NCBI RefSeq assembly: GCF_036116635.1
Contig: NZ_CP107995.1
Coordinates: 7,874,001 to 7,938,000, forward strand
Length of the DNA: 64,000 nucleotides
Source: Amycolatopsis sp. NBC_00345
GTDB lineage: Bacteria; Actinomycetota; Actinomycetes; Mycobacteriales; Pseudonocardiaceae
Direction of reading: 5' to 3'
Shown: positions 19,470 through 30,670 of the stretch, one piece after another
Layout of the letters: the number at the start of each line of letters is the position of its first letter
Numbering within the stretch: the first letter of the stretch is position 1
Position numbers and translations under genes: made by a program
The notes under the pieces: generated by a model
What the model saw: only the letters and a program-made list of their open reading frames with translations
What the model was told of the DNA's origin: nothing
Database searches by the model: none

Positions 19470-20648
19470 ATGAGCTCTGAATCCCTGAAGTACGATCTTT
19501 CGGCGCGCCCTGCCCCCGCCGCCGCCCCCGCCCGCGGGACCGAGAACGCCCGGCTCATCCGCGAGAGTTTCGCGCTGGTGGAACCGAAAGCCGAGGAGCT
19601 GGCCCAATACTTCTACGGCGCGTTGTTCGTGATCGCCCCGGACGCCCGTGATCTTTTCCCCATCACCATGACGACCCAGCGCGACCGGTTGCTGCGCGCG
19701 CTGGTGTACGTGGTGCAGATGGTGGACCGCCCGGACGAACTCGTCACGTTCCTCGGCCAGCTGGGCCGTGACCACCGGAAGTTCGACGTGCTGACGCGCC
19801 ACTACGACGCCGTGGGAACGGCACTGGTGAGCGCGTTGAAACGTTTCCTGAAGGACGCCTGGACACCCGAGGTGGAAACGGCGTGGACCTCGGCGTACGG
19901 GCTGATCTCCGAGACCATGCGCAAGGCCGCGTCCGCCGAAACCGGGCCCGCCTGGTGGAGCGGAACCGTGCTGGAGCACCGGAAGCTCTCGCGTGACATC
20001 GCGCTGGTGCGGGTGCAGACCGAGCACCTCCTGCCGTACCGCGCCGGCGGTTACGTGAGCGTGGAAGTGCCGCAGCGGCCGCGGCTGTGGCGTTACCTCT
20101 CGCCGGCGACGGCGCCGCGCGACGACGGGCTGCTGACCTTCCACGTCCGCTCGGTGCCGGGCGGCTGGGTCTCGCGCGCCATCGTGAACCACGCCCGGGC
20201 TGGGGATGTGTGGCGGCTGGGGCCGCCGCTGGGCGCGCTCTCGGTGACACCGGTGGCGGACCAGCGGCCGTTGCTGATGATCGCGGGCGGCACCGGCATC
20301 ACGCCACTGCTGTCCATCCTGGACGACCTCGCGCGCTGGAAGCGAAACCCGCCCGTCCACCTGTTCTTCGGCGGGCGCCGGCCCGGTGACCTCTACGCGC
20401 TGGACGAGCTGAGACGGCTGGCCGTCACCGCGCCATGGCTGACGGTGACGCCGGTGACGGAGGAGGGCGCGGTCTCCGGCGGCGACCGGGGCACCCTGGC
20501 CGCCGCTGTGACGCAGCGTGGCAAGTGGAAGAAGCACAACGTGCTGGTGTCGGGCTCACCGCCGATGATCCGCGCGACGATCGCGAAGCTGCTGGCGGCC
20601 GGCGTGGACCTGGAACGCATCTCGTACGATCCGTTCACCATCGACTGA
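19470..20648 (+). CDS. Flavohemoglobin-like globin/FAD/NAD oxidoreductase, copy 2
   Basis: 392 residues with the same three domains as the gene at 18041. YFYGALF carries the B10 Tyr, TTQRDR the E7 Gln, and DHRKFDVLTRHYD the proximal His and Tyr. FAD motif WRYLSPA, NAD motif AGGTGITPL and the ending SYDPFTID are nearly identical to copy 1, whereas globin loops and the first 25 residues differ. A 253-bp gap separates the copies, so each probably has its own promoter. The ATG at 19470 has GGAG about 13 nt upstream. Tandem duplication with later divergence is the best explanation. Confidence 0.85.
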   Translation: MSSESLKYDLSARPAPAAAPARGTENARLIRESFALVEPKAEELAQYFYGALFVIAPDARDLFPITMTTQRDRLLRALVYVVQMVDRPDELVTFLGQLGRDHRKFDVLTRHYDAVGTALVSALKRFLKDAWTPEVETAWTSAYGLISETMRKAASAETGPAWWSGTVLEHRKLSRDIALVRVQTEHLLPYRAGGYVSVEVPQRPRLWRYLSPATAPRDDGLLTFHVRSVPGGWVSRAIVNHARAGDVWRLGPPLGALSVTPVADQRPLLMIAGGTGITPLLSILDDLARWKRNPPVHLFFGGRRPGDLYALDELRRLAVTAPWLTVTPVTEEGAVSGGDRGTLAAAVTQRGKWKKHNVLVSGSPPMIRATIAKLLAAGVDLERISYDPFTID

Positions 20649-20691
20649 TTTGTCCATTTCGGACAGAGCGCCGGCGGGCTAAGGTCGGGGC

Positions 20692-21384
20692 ATGGAGATC
20701 CGGATCCCCGCCGCGGACGGCGGCATCAAGGGCTACCTGGCCACCCCCGAAGGCGACGGGCCCTTCCCCGGCCTGGTGATCATCCACGACGCGATCGGCC
20801 TGTCGCAGGACGCGCGGAACATCACCGACCGGTTCGCCGCCGAGGGCTACCTGGCGCTGAGCCCCGACCTGTACTCGCGCGGCGGTTTCTTCCGCTGTGT
20901 GAAGCGCGTGTTCAGCGAGCTGTTCGCCCGCTCGGGCCGCGCGTACGACGACATCGAGGCGGCCCGCTCGCTCGTGGCCGCGCGCCCGGACGCGACCGGC
21001 AAGGTCGGCGTCGTCGGCTACTGCCTGGGCGGTGGCTTCGCGCTGGTCGCGGCGTCACGCGAGTTCGACGCCTCCGCGCCCTACTACGGCCAGCTGCCCC
21101 GCGACCTGTCCGCTTTGGACGGCGCCTGCCCCATAGTCGCCAGCTTCGGCCGCCGCGACCCGACCCTGCGCGGCGCGGCCGCGAAACTCGAAGCGGAACT
21201 GGAGTCCCGCGGCATCCCGCACGACGTCAAGGAGTACCCCGACGCCGGCCACAGCTTCGCGAACAAGATGGGCCCGGCCCCGCTGCAGGCCCTGGTGCGC
21301 ATCGCGAACTTCGGCTACCACGAGCCTTCGGACTCCGACGCCTGGAAGCGGGTGACCGGGTTCTTCGCCGAGCACCTGAAATGA
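20692..21384 (+). CDS. Dienelactone hydrolase family protein
   Basis: 230 residues, alpha/beta hydrolase fold. The nucleophile is a cysteine in GYCLGG near residue 109, with Asp in GRRDPTLRG and His in DAGHSF near 185, the Cys-Asp-His triad of dienelactone hydrolases. IIHDAIGLSQDARNITDRF near residue 30 is the usual oxyanion/active-site segment. No chlorocatechol genes are nearby, so the natural substrate is unknown. It converges on hspR, and a 46-nt palindrome fills the gap exactly from the base after its stop. Confidence 0.9.
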   Translation: MEIRIPAADGGIKGYLATPEGDGPFPGLVIIHDAIGLSQDARNITDRFAAEGYLALSPDLYSRGGFFRCVKRVFSELFARSGRAYDDIEAARSLVAARPDATGKVGVVGYCLGGGFALVAASREFDASAPYYGQLPRDLSALDGACPIVASFGRRDPTLRGAAAKLEAELESRGIPHDVKEYPDAGHSFANKMGPAPLQALVRIANFGYHEPSDSDAWKRVTGFFAEHLK

Positions 21385-21430
21385 CTCGTGAGTGTTTATG
21401 ACGGTTCTAACCGTCATAAACACTCACGAG
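21385..21430. terminator. Perfect palindrome between convergent genes, GTGAGTGTTTATGACGG family
   Basis: Arms of 22 bp (21385-21406 and 21409-21430) with a 2-nt loop. It begins immediately after the dienelactone hydrolase stop and ends 4 nt before the hspR stop, occupying essentially the whole gap. It could end transcription in both directions. There is no U-tract, but the arms are AT-richer than the genes. Confidence 0.75.
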
Positions 21431-21434
21431 CTGT

Positions 21435-21869
21435 TCAGCGGTGCTTGGGTTTCCAGACCACCAGCGACGTCTGCTGCCGCATCGGGACGAGGTCCTTGCG
21501 GTAGGAGGCGTGGACCGCGGCGGCCGCCTGCTCGGCGGCCGCGTAGGCCGCGGCGATCTCCTCGGTCAGCTCGTGCACGCGGGCGCGCAGGGCGTCGACC
21601 TGGTTCTCCAGCTCGATGATGCGCTTGACGCCCGCGAGGTTGACGCCGGCCTCCTGCGAGAGGCGTTGCACCTCGCGCAGCAGGGCGATGTCACGCATCG
21701 AGTAGCGACGGCCGCCGCCGGAGGTGCGGCCCGGCGAGACCAGGCCCTGGCGGTCGTAGGAGCGCAACGTCTGGGCGTGCAGCCCCGAGAGCTGCGCCGC
21801 CACCGAAATCACGAACACCGGCGTGTCCTCGTCCGCGCCGTGTGGGAGTCCCGGTAGTCCGCCGAACAT
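21435..21869 (-). CDS. hspR: HspR, MerR-family heat-shock repressor
   Basis: 144 residues from the ATG at 21869, preceded by GGCAGG at 8 nt; a GTG at 21878 would overlap the dnaJ stop as GTGA. The family core is intact: VFVISVAAQLSGLHAQTLRSYD, the wing GRTSGGGRRYSMRDI, EAGVNLAGVKRIIELENQ and a coiled-coil tail. HspR binds HAIR sites and represses the dnaK operon and clpB, with DnaK as co-repressor in Streptomyces. Both HAIR sites are present here (25815 and 13650), so it represses its own operon. It ends in a basic WKPKHR tail. Confidence 0.93.
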   Translation of the reverse strand: MFGGLPGLPHGADEDTPVFVISVAAQLSGLHAQTLRSYDRQGLVSPGRTSGGGRRYSMRDIALLREVQRLSQEAGVNLAGVKRIIELENQVDALRARVHELTEEIAAAYAAAEQAAAAVHASYRKDLVPMRQQTSLVVWKPKHR

Positions 21870-21874
21870 CACCC

Positions 21875-23059
<1,185 letters not shown>

Positions 23060-23092
23060 CGGGTGCCTCCTCCTTCCACTGTGGAACGACAG

Positions 23093-23802
23093 TTACTTCT
23101 GGTTCGGCTCATCGATCGACCCGTCGAGCGGCAGCTCGCCGCCGACGGGCGGGTCGACCGGAGCGTCCGCGCCCGGCTCGTGGTCGGTGACCGCGACGAG
23201 CGCCGCGCGCAGCACCCGGTCCCCGAAGCGGTAGCCGCGGCGCATGACCACGGTGACCGTCGGGCCCGCCACGTCCGGCGAGGTGTTGTGCTGGACGGCC
23301 TCGTGCACGCTCGGGTCGAAGGGCTCGCCCTCCGCGCCGAACGACTCCAGGCCGGCCCGCTGCAGACCGCTGACCAGCTTGTCGCCGACCGCCTTGAACG
23401 CACCGGTCAGGTCGCCGTGCTGCTCCGCGCGCTCGAGGTCGTCGAGCAGGGGCAGCATGTCCTCGACCACGGACGCCTTGGCGCGCAGCACCACGGCCTC
23501 GCGGTCACGGTCCACCCGCTTGCGGTAGTTCGCGTACTCCGCCTGCAAACGCTGCAGGTCGGCAGTGCGCTCGGCCAGCTGCTTCTCGACGTCGGACGCC
23601 ACCGAGACGGCGTCGTCCACGACCGAGTCGCCGAGCGAGGGGCCCGCGTGCTTGCCCGCGAGCTCCTCCTCGGCCGGCACTGGCGCTTCACTTTCCGGGG
23701 CAGGTGGGCGGACCTCGCCGGTCTGCGGGTCGACCCGCCGCCGGTCACGCACGACCACCGGTTCGTCCGGGCCCCGGCCCTCGGTGTCCTCGTGTCGTGG
23801 GG

Positions 23803-23806
<4 letters not shown>
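23093..23806 (-). CDS. grpE: Nucleotide exchange factor GrpE
   Basis: 237 residues. An acidic, probably disordered N-terminus (about 1-70) is followed by the long helix with LQAEYANYRKRVDRDRE and the beta-domain with HEAVQHNTSPD, GPTVTVVMRRGYRFGDRVLRAALV in sequence, the GrpE signature region. It releases ADP from DnaK. The GTG at 23806 overlaps the dnaK stop as GTGA, so the two are translationally coupled. A 40-residue Pro/Asp-rich tail follows the fold. Confidence 0.95.
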
Positions 23807-25695
<1,889 letters not shown>

Positions 25696-25814
25696 GGTGC
25701 TTCCTCCTGTGTTGGCAGCTCTGCTGCTATGTTCGTGACCTGCACGTTTCGGCGCCGCCTTGAGCGGGGCCCTGGCAAGTTCTATCTGGGCTTCGCACAC
25801 CTCGTCAAGCCAGA

Positions 25815-25835
25815 CTTGAGTCGGCTGCGCTCAAC
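25815..25835. promoter_or_regulatory. HAIR element (HspR operator) upstream of dnaK
   Basis: CTTGAGT-N7-GCTCAAC. Both half-sites are identical to those at clpB (13650-13670) while the 7-nt spacer differs, which points to the half-sites being what is selected. It is 120 bp upstream of the dnaK ATG and 46 bp from the end of the neighbouring hydrolase gene. Confidence 0.9.
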
Positions 25836-25880
25836 CTTCGTATCAGGGTAACGAGCAGGTGCGGGCGCTTGTTCCCGGGA

Positions 25881-27293
25881 TCAGCTGCAGACCTTCCCTC
25901 GAGCGGGTGTGATACCGCTCACCAGGTATTTCACCTCTTCGGCACGCGCGCAAGACGAGTTGGCGAGCCCGGTGTGGCCGTCGTCGGTCCGGGTGAGCAG
26001 GACCGAGCCGTCGATGCCGCCGGCGAGCCCGCGGGCCCACGCCAGCGGCGTCGCCGGGTCGTGCGTGCCGCCGACCACGAGGATCGGCGGGGCGCCGTGC
26101 ACCGGGTGCGGCTGCGGCGGGTTCTTCGCCGGGACCGGCCAGCCCGCGCAGCCACTGGTGAAGTCCCAGAACTCGGAGTACCGCCAGCTGTGCGGCGCGA
26201 CGGCGCGGACCAGGCCGGCCGTCACGCGCAGGTCCACGGGACCGGTGAACGGCGAGGGGAAGTCCTGGCAGCCGATGGCCCTATAAGCACCGTAGATCGG
26301 CGAGAAGAAGGAGGCGGCCTGCGTCAGCGCCGCCGCGTCCGGGTGGTCCCCGCCGGCAGCGGCCAGCGCGCGGCCCAGGTCCGGCCACTGGCTCCGCTGA
26401 ACGAGGTAGCCGTAGACGCCCGAGGACAGCTCGTCCCCGGTCGCCGTCCGGCCCAGCGCGCTGGAGTAGGCGCCGCGGGCCACGAGATCGTCGTAGTACC
26501 GCAGCACGTCGGCGCCGTGCAGCGCGCAGTCCGGCGAGCCCCCACACCACGAGGCGAAGCGAACCAGCGAGTCCTCCGTCGCGGCGGCCTCTTCGACGAT
26601 CGCCTGGCGCAGCGGCCGGGCATGGTCGACAGCGCCGTCGAGCACCATCGCGCGCACGCGGTCCGGGTGCTTCGAGGCGTAGACGGCGCCGAGTTCGGTG
26701 CCGTAGGAGACGCCGAGCCACGAGATCTTCGGCTCGCCCAGCGCGACCCGGATCGACTCGACGTCCTCGGCCGCGCTCTGCGTGTCCGCCTGCCCGAGCA
26801 TCGGCCCGGTCTTCGCCAGGCAGTCCTCGCCGGCGGCGCGGTTGTGGGCGCGCAACGCGTCGTACTCCGCCTTCGTCGCCGGATAGCGGTTCACGGCCGG
26901 GTCGTACAGCTTCGCCGGGTCGCAGGTGATCTTGGGCGTGCTGAACCAGACGCCGCGCGGATCGAAGCCCACGAGGTCGAAGTGCTGCCGCAGCTGTGCG
27001 AACTCGGGGCCGGCGAAGCCGCCGAACTGCACGTAACCGACTCCGGAGCCGCCCGGTCCGCCCGGGTTGATCAGCAACGACCCGATGCGGTGTGCCGGGT
27101 CGGTCGCGGGCAGCTCCGCCAGCGCGAGCCGCGCCGTTCCGGCTTCGGGCCGGGCGCGGTCGATGGGGACATCGACGTGCGCGCACCGGGCCGTGGGCTC
27201 CGGCTGCGTCGCACACGGCGTCCACTCGAGTGCCGGGGTAGCGGGAACTGTGAGCAGGGGCAAGAGAAGAAGAGCGGCAGCGGCGAGCTTCAT
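25881..27293 (-). CDS. Secreted alpha/beta hydrolase, TAP (tripeptidyl aminopeptidase) family
   Basis: 470 residues. The signal peptide is KLAAAALLLLPLLTVPATPA. The oxyanion region INPGGPGGSGVGY is near 75, the nucleophile in GVSYGTELGAVYA near 200, and the acid/base in GTHDPATPLAWA and DDGHTGLA near the C-terminus, which is the TAP-like C-terminal domain. Six or more cysteines suggest disulfides outside the cell. Members release tripeptides or small amides from peptides. The ATG overlaps the stop of the lipoprotein gene upstream (ATGA, 27290-27293), so the two are made together. Confidence 0.88.
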   Translation of the reverse strand: MKLAAAALLLLPLLTVPATPALEWTPCATQPEPTARCAHVDVPIDRARPEAGTARLALAELPATDPAHRIGSLLINPGGPGGSGVGYVQFGGFAGPEFAQLRQHFDLVGFDPRGVWFSTPKITCDPAKLYDPAVNRYPATKAEYDALRAHNRAAGEDCLAKTGPMLGQADTQSAAEDVESIRVALGEPKISWLGVSYGTELGAVYASKHPDRVRAMVLDGAVDHARPLRQAIVEEAAATEDSLVRFASWCGGSPDCALHGADVLRYYDDLVARGAYSSALGRTATGDELSSGVYGYLVQRSQWPDLGRALAAAGGDHPDAAALTQAASFFSPIYGAYRAIGCQDFPSPFTGPVDLRVTAGLVRAVAPHSWRYSEFWDFTSGCAGWPVPAKNPPQPHPVHGAPPILVVGGTHDPATPLAWARGLAGGIDGSVLLTRTDDGHTGLANSSCARAEEVKYLVSGITPARGKVCS

Positions 27294-27964
27294 GCCGTCC
27301 GCACCGTGATGGTGCCGGTGTCGACGCGCAGGTCCAGCCGGTTCGGCGAGGCCGGGTCCTGGGCCACGCCCAAGTCCGTCCTGCCGGTGCCGACGTGCGC
27401 GTCCACGCGGTAGGCGGCCTGTGGGACGGAAACGGTCAGGGTTCCGGTGTTCACGCTGGCCTGCACGACGCCGGGCTTCTCGAGCCCGATCTCCGCGGTG
27501 CCGGTGCCGCCGTCGAGCTTGACCGGGCCGGTCACGCGGGTGAGCGTGGTGGTCCCGGTGCCGCGCCGCAGGTCGACGTCGGCGGGCCGGTCGAGCGTGA
27601 CCGTCCCCGTGTCGAGCGAGCCGCTCACCGGCAGCGCGCGCGGCACGACGACGTCGTAGCGGACCTCGCAGTCCTGGCCACAGCCGGAAAGCACGAGCGT
27701 GGTCCCCTCCACCCGCTGCGTCTGGCCCGGGCGCTTGCCGCGGTACTCGACCTCACGGCGCACCGAAACCGGCGCGCCGTCCTCGACGCGCAGCTTCACC
27801 CCGCCCGCCGGGACGTCCACCCGCACGGCGGTGACCGGCGTGGTCACCGGCTGGCCGTCGGAGAGCTTGTCCGGACGGCCGATCCCCGAGCAGCCGGCCA
27901 CGGCGACCGCCGCCACCCCCAGCAGCACCGCCCCGCACAGCAGCCGCTTTGTGTTGTTCCCCAT
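27290..27964 (-). CDS. Lipoprotein with DUF4097-like beta-repeat domain
   Basis: 224 residues. The N-terminus is a lipoprotein signal with lipobox VAGC (Cys near residue 25). The rest is a right-handed repetitive beta pattern with recurring TGT phrases (GSLDTGTVTL, GTGTTTL, GGTGTAEIGL, VNTGTLTV, VDTGTITV), as in DUF4097 putative adhesins. One CGQDC pair probably forms a disulfide. It is coupled to the TAP hydrolase downstream and lies 39 nt from a second DUF4097-like gene. The role is unknown. Confidence 0.75.
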   Translation of the reverse strand: MGNNTKRLLCGAVLLGVAAVAVAGCSGIGRPDKLSDGQPVTTPVTAVRVDVPAGGVKLRVEDGAPVSVRREVEYRGKRPGQTQRVEGTTLVLSGCGQDCEVRYDVVVPRALPVSGSLDTGTVTLDRPADVDLRRGTGTTTLTRVTGPVKLDGGTGTAEIGLEKPGVVQASVNTGTLTVSVPQAAYRVDAHVGTGRTDLGVAQDPASPNRLDLRVDTGTITVRTA

Positions 27965-28003
27965 GACTTCGCTGTTCCCCCGTGCTATCTCAGGCGTGCT
28001 ACT

Positions 28004-28771
28004 TCAGGCGGCTTTGACCGAGACGGAGCCGCTGCCGGTGTTCAGGTCGAGCGTCTTCGCCGCGGCCGAGTTCTGCGGGATGTCGATCGACCGGCTCCCG
28101 CTGCCGCTGTCGCCGATCACCCGGTACGAGCCGTCGGGCACGCGCAGGTCGACGCTGCCGGAGTCCGCCTTCACCTTGACGTCGCTGGGCTGGGCGAGCG
28201 TGAGCTTCACGCTGCCGCTGTCCGAGGAGACGTCGACCGGCCCACGCAGCCCGTCGCCGGAGACGTGGCCGGAGTCGCTGTGCGCTTGGACCCCGTCGAC
28301 GTCGCGCAGGTCGATGGACCCGCTGTCGAGGCTGAGCTTCACCAGCCCGGCGACGTTCTCCACCTTCGCGTCCCCGGAGTTGGCGGACACGTCGACGCTG
28401 GCCACGCCCGTGATGTCCACTCCGCCCGAGGTGACGGAGCCCGTGACCGGCACCCCGGCGGGGACGACCACCTCGAAGTCGGCGGTGCAGTTGCGGCCGC
28501 AGTCGCCGAGCACCAACTGGTCGCCCTCCACGTGGAAGGCGTCGTCCGGCGCCGAGCGGAAGTTGTAGTGCAGCTTCTGGTGCACGGTCACCGCCCCGGT
28601 GCCGACGCGGATCTTGACGTCGCCCGAGCCGGCGGCCAGCTTCACGCCGCGGATCGGCTGCGACACCGTCGCGTCGCGAACCACCGAAGAGCCCAGCCCC
28701 CAGCCGAGCGCGATGGCCACCCCGACCCCGATCAGAACTATCCCACCTAGTGCCAGCAGCGGGCGTGCCAT
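28004..28771 (-). CDS. DUF4097-like membrane-anchored beta-repeat protein
   Basis: 255 residues. An uncleaved N-terminal helix (PLLALGGIVLIGVGVAIAL) anchors it. The extracytoplasmic part is a ladder of SGS/SGD phrases every 18-20 residues (AGSGDVKI, ANSGDAKV, LDSGSIDL, SDSGHVSG, SDSGSVKL, ADSGSVDL, TGSGSVSV), a DUF4097 beta-helix pattern. A CGRNC pair mirrors the CGQDC of the neighbouring lipoprotein, showing the two are paralogues. The ATG at 28771 has GAGGGG upstream. It is first of a three-gene operon ending with the TAP hydrolase. Confidence 0.78.
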   Translation of the reverse strand: MARPLLALGGIVLIGVGVAIALGWGLGSSVVRDATVSQPIRGVKLAAGSGDVKIRVGTGAVTVHQKLHYNFRSAPDDAFHVEGDQLVLGDCGRNCTADFEVVVPAGVPVTGSVTSGGVDITGVASVDVSANSGDAKVENVAGLVKLSLDSGSIDLRDVDGVQAHSDSGHVSGDGLRGPVDVSSDSGSVKLTLAQPSDVKVKADSGSVDLRVPDGSYRVIGDSGSGSRSIDIPQNSAAAKTLDLNTGSGSVSVKAA

Positions 28772-28930
28772 GTCGATCCGTCCCCTCAGTAACCATCCGT
28801 CCCGAGTGACCTTAGGAGCAGGCCGGGGGGCTCGACATCCGGTAAACCCCCCGATACATCCCTGAGGAGGCGCCCGGGGTTTCAGGGTCATAGCCTGGCG
28901 ACGTTCGGACTTCCGTGCTCAGGAGGATTC

Positions 28931-29470
28931 ATGCCTCAGTCACCCAACCCCTACGACTTCCTGCCTTCCGCGCCCTCGTTCACGCTGCGCAGCACCGACA
29001 TCGCCGACGGCGAGACGCTGGCGACCCCGCACCTGTCCGGCATCTTCGGGGCCGGGGGCGAGGACCGGTCGCCGCAGCTGGCCTGGGCGGGCTTCCCGGC
29101 GGAGACCAAGAGCTTCGTGGTGACGGTGTACGACCCCGACGCCCCCACGGCCAGCGGGTTCTGGCACTGGGCGGTGTTCAACATCCCGGCCACCGTGACG
29201 GAGCTGGCGGCGAACGCCGGCGACGCGGAGGGCTCGGGCCTGCCCGAGGGCGCCGTGACGCTCAAGGGCGACGGCGGCGTCAAGCAGTACCTCGGCGCCG
29301 CCCCGCCTCCCGGGCACGGCCCGCACCGTTACTACTTCGTGGTGCACGCGCTGGACGTCGACCGGCTCGACATCGGCGTCGACGCCACCCCGGCGTTCCT
29401 CGGCTTCAACCTGCTCGGCCACACCCTCGGCCGCGCGACCCTGACCCCGGTTTACGAGAACAAGGGCTGA
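28931..29470 (+). CDS. YbhB/YbcL family PEBP-like protein
   Basis: 179 residues. Motifs are SPQLAWAGFP, YDPDAPTASGFWHW near residue 70 and GPHRYYFVVHAL near 135, the ligand pocket of phosphatidylethanolamine-binding (Raf-kinase-inhibitor-like) proteins. There is no signal peptide. The bacterial role is unclear; some bind small anions. The ATG at 28931 follows AGGAGGATTC. The gene is divergent from the DUF4097 operon and followed after 11 nt by a palindrome. Confidence 0.9.
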   Translation: MPQSPNPYDFLPSAPSFTLRSTDIADGETLATPHLSGIFGAGGEDRSPQLAWAGFPAETKSFVVTVYDPDAPTASGFWHWAVFNIPATVTELAANAGDAEGSGLPEGAVTLKGDGGVKQYLGAAPPPGHGPHRYYFVVHALDVDRLDIGVDATPAFLGFNLLGHTLGRATLTPVYENKG

Positions 29471-29481
29471 CCGCCGCTGGT

Positions 29482-29532
29482 CCCTGAAGGCCACCATGAG
29501 GGACGTAGATGCCCTCATGGTGGCCTTCAGGG
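29482..29532. repeat. Palindromic 3'-end element, CCTGAAGGCCACC family, copy 2
   Basis: Perfect 21-bp arms (29482-29502 and 29512-29532) with a 9-nt loop, 11 nt after the PEBP gene stop. The arm is identical to the inner arm of copy 3 at 37161-37213. Confidence 0.9.
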
Positions 29533-29631
29533 CGTTCAAGGGCTGGATTTCCAGCCAGGTGAAAACCAGGCCGTTGACCCGCCCTCCTCGCCGTTCGACG
29601 ATCAAAGGGTCGACCAGGACGAGGAGCGGCC

Positions 29632-30657
29632 ATGAAAGCGGTGCGGGTCCACGAGTACGGAAAACGCCCGGTGGTGGAGGACGTCGCGGAGCCGGCGGTC
29701 GCAGGGCCGCTCGACGTCGTGGTCCGGATCGGCGGCGCCGGGTTGTGCCGGACCGACCTGCACGTCATCGAGGGGCAGTGGGCCGAGAAGTCCGGCGTCA
29801 CGCTGCCTTACACGATCGGGCACGAGAACGCGGGCTGGGTCGAGGCGGTCGGCTCGGCAGTGTCCACAGTGGAGCCCGGCGACCCGGTGATCCTGCACCC
29901 GCTGGCCACCTGCGGGCTGTGCCGTCCCTGCCGCGCCGGCGACGACGTGCACTGCGAGAACTCGAAGTTCCCCGGCATCGACACCGACGGCGGGATGGCC
30001 GAGTACCTGCTCACCAACGCGCGCTCGGTGGTCAAGCTCGACGCGTCGCTGCGGCCCGCGGACGTCGCGGCGCTCGCGGACGCCGGGCTCACCGCCTACC
30101 ACGCCGTGCGCAAGGCCGTGCCGCTGCTGTACGCGGGCACGAAGGTCGCGGTGATCGGCGCCGGCGGGCTCGGCCACATCGGCATCCAGTGCCTGGCCGC
30201 GATGGTGCCCGCCGAGGTGATCGTGGTCGACGCCAACCAGGCCGCGCTCGACCTCGCCAAGTCCTACGGCGCCGCGCACACCGTGCTCGCCGACGGCGGC
30301 CAGGTCGACGCCGTGCTCGACCTGACCGGCGGCGCGGGCGCGCAGGTGGTGCTCGACTTCGTCGGCGAGAAGGGCACGGAGGCCCAGGGCATCAAGATGC
30401 TGCGCCGCGCCGGCTCGTACTTCGTGATCGGCTACGGCGGCCACGTCGACGTGCCCACCATCGACATCATCTCGACCGAGATCAACATCGTCGGCAACCT
30501 CGTCGGCTCCTACAACGACCTGGACGAGCTGATGGCGCTCGCGGCGCAGGGCAAGGTCAGCCTGCACACCAGGACCTACCCGCTCGACGCGGTCAACGAA
30601 GCCATGGACGACTTGGACAACGGCCGGCTTCAGGGCCGCGGAATCCTCGTACCGTAA
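29632..30657 (+). CDS. Zinc-dependent NAD(P) alcohol dehydrogenase
   Basis: 341 residues, medium-chain dehydrogenase. Catalytic zinc ligands are Cys in GLCRTDLH and His-Glu in GHENAGW. The structural zinc site is CGLCRPCRAGDDVHC near residue 90. The Rossmann motif is GAGGLGHIGI near 177, followed by VVDAN, favouring NAD. In propane-oxidising actinomycetes an alcohol dehydrogenase of this type sits beside the same amidohydrolase and DUF59 genes and oxidises secondary alcohols. Here it is first of three genes, with 13 nt to the next. No monooxygenase gene precedes it. Confidence 0.92.
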   Translation: MKAVRVHEYGKRPVVEDVAEPAVAGPLDVVVRIGGAGLCRTDLHVIEGQWAEKSGVTLPYTIGHENAGWVEAVGSAVSTVEPGDPVILHPLATCGLCRPCRAGDDVHCENSKFPGIDTDGGMAEYLLTNARSVVKLDASLRPADVAALADAGLTAYHAVRKAVPLLYAGTKVAVIGAGGLGHIGIQCLAAMVPAEVIVVDANQAALDLAKSYGAAHTVLADGGQVDAVLDLTGGAGAQVVLDFVGEKGTEAQGIKMLRRAGSYFVIGYGGHVDVPTIDIISTEINIVGNLVGSYNDLDELMALAAQGKVSLHTRTYPLDAVNEAMDDLDNGRLQGRGILVP

Positions 30658-30670
30658 GGGAGTTCACCTC

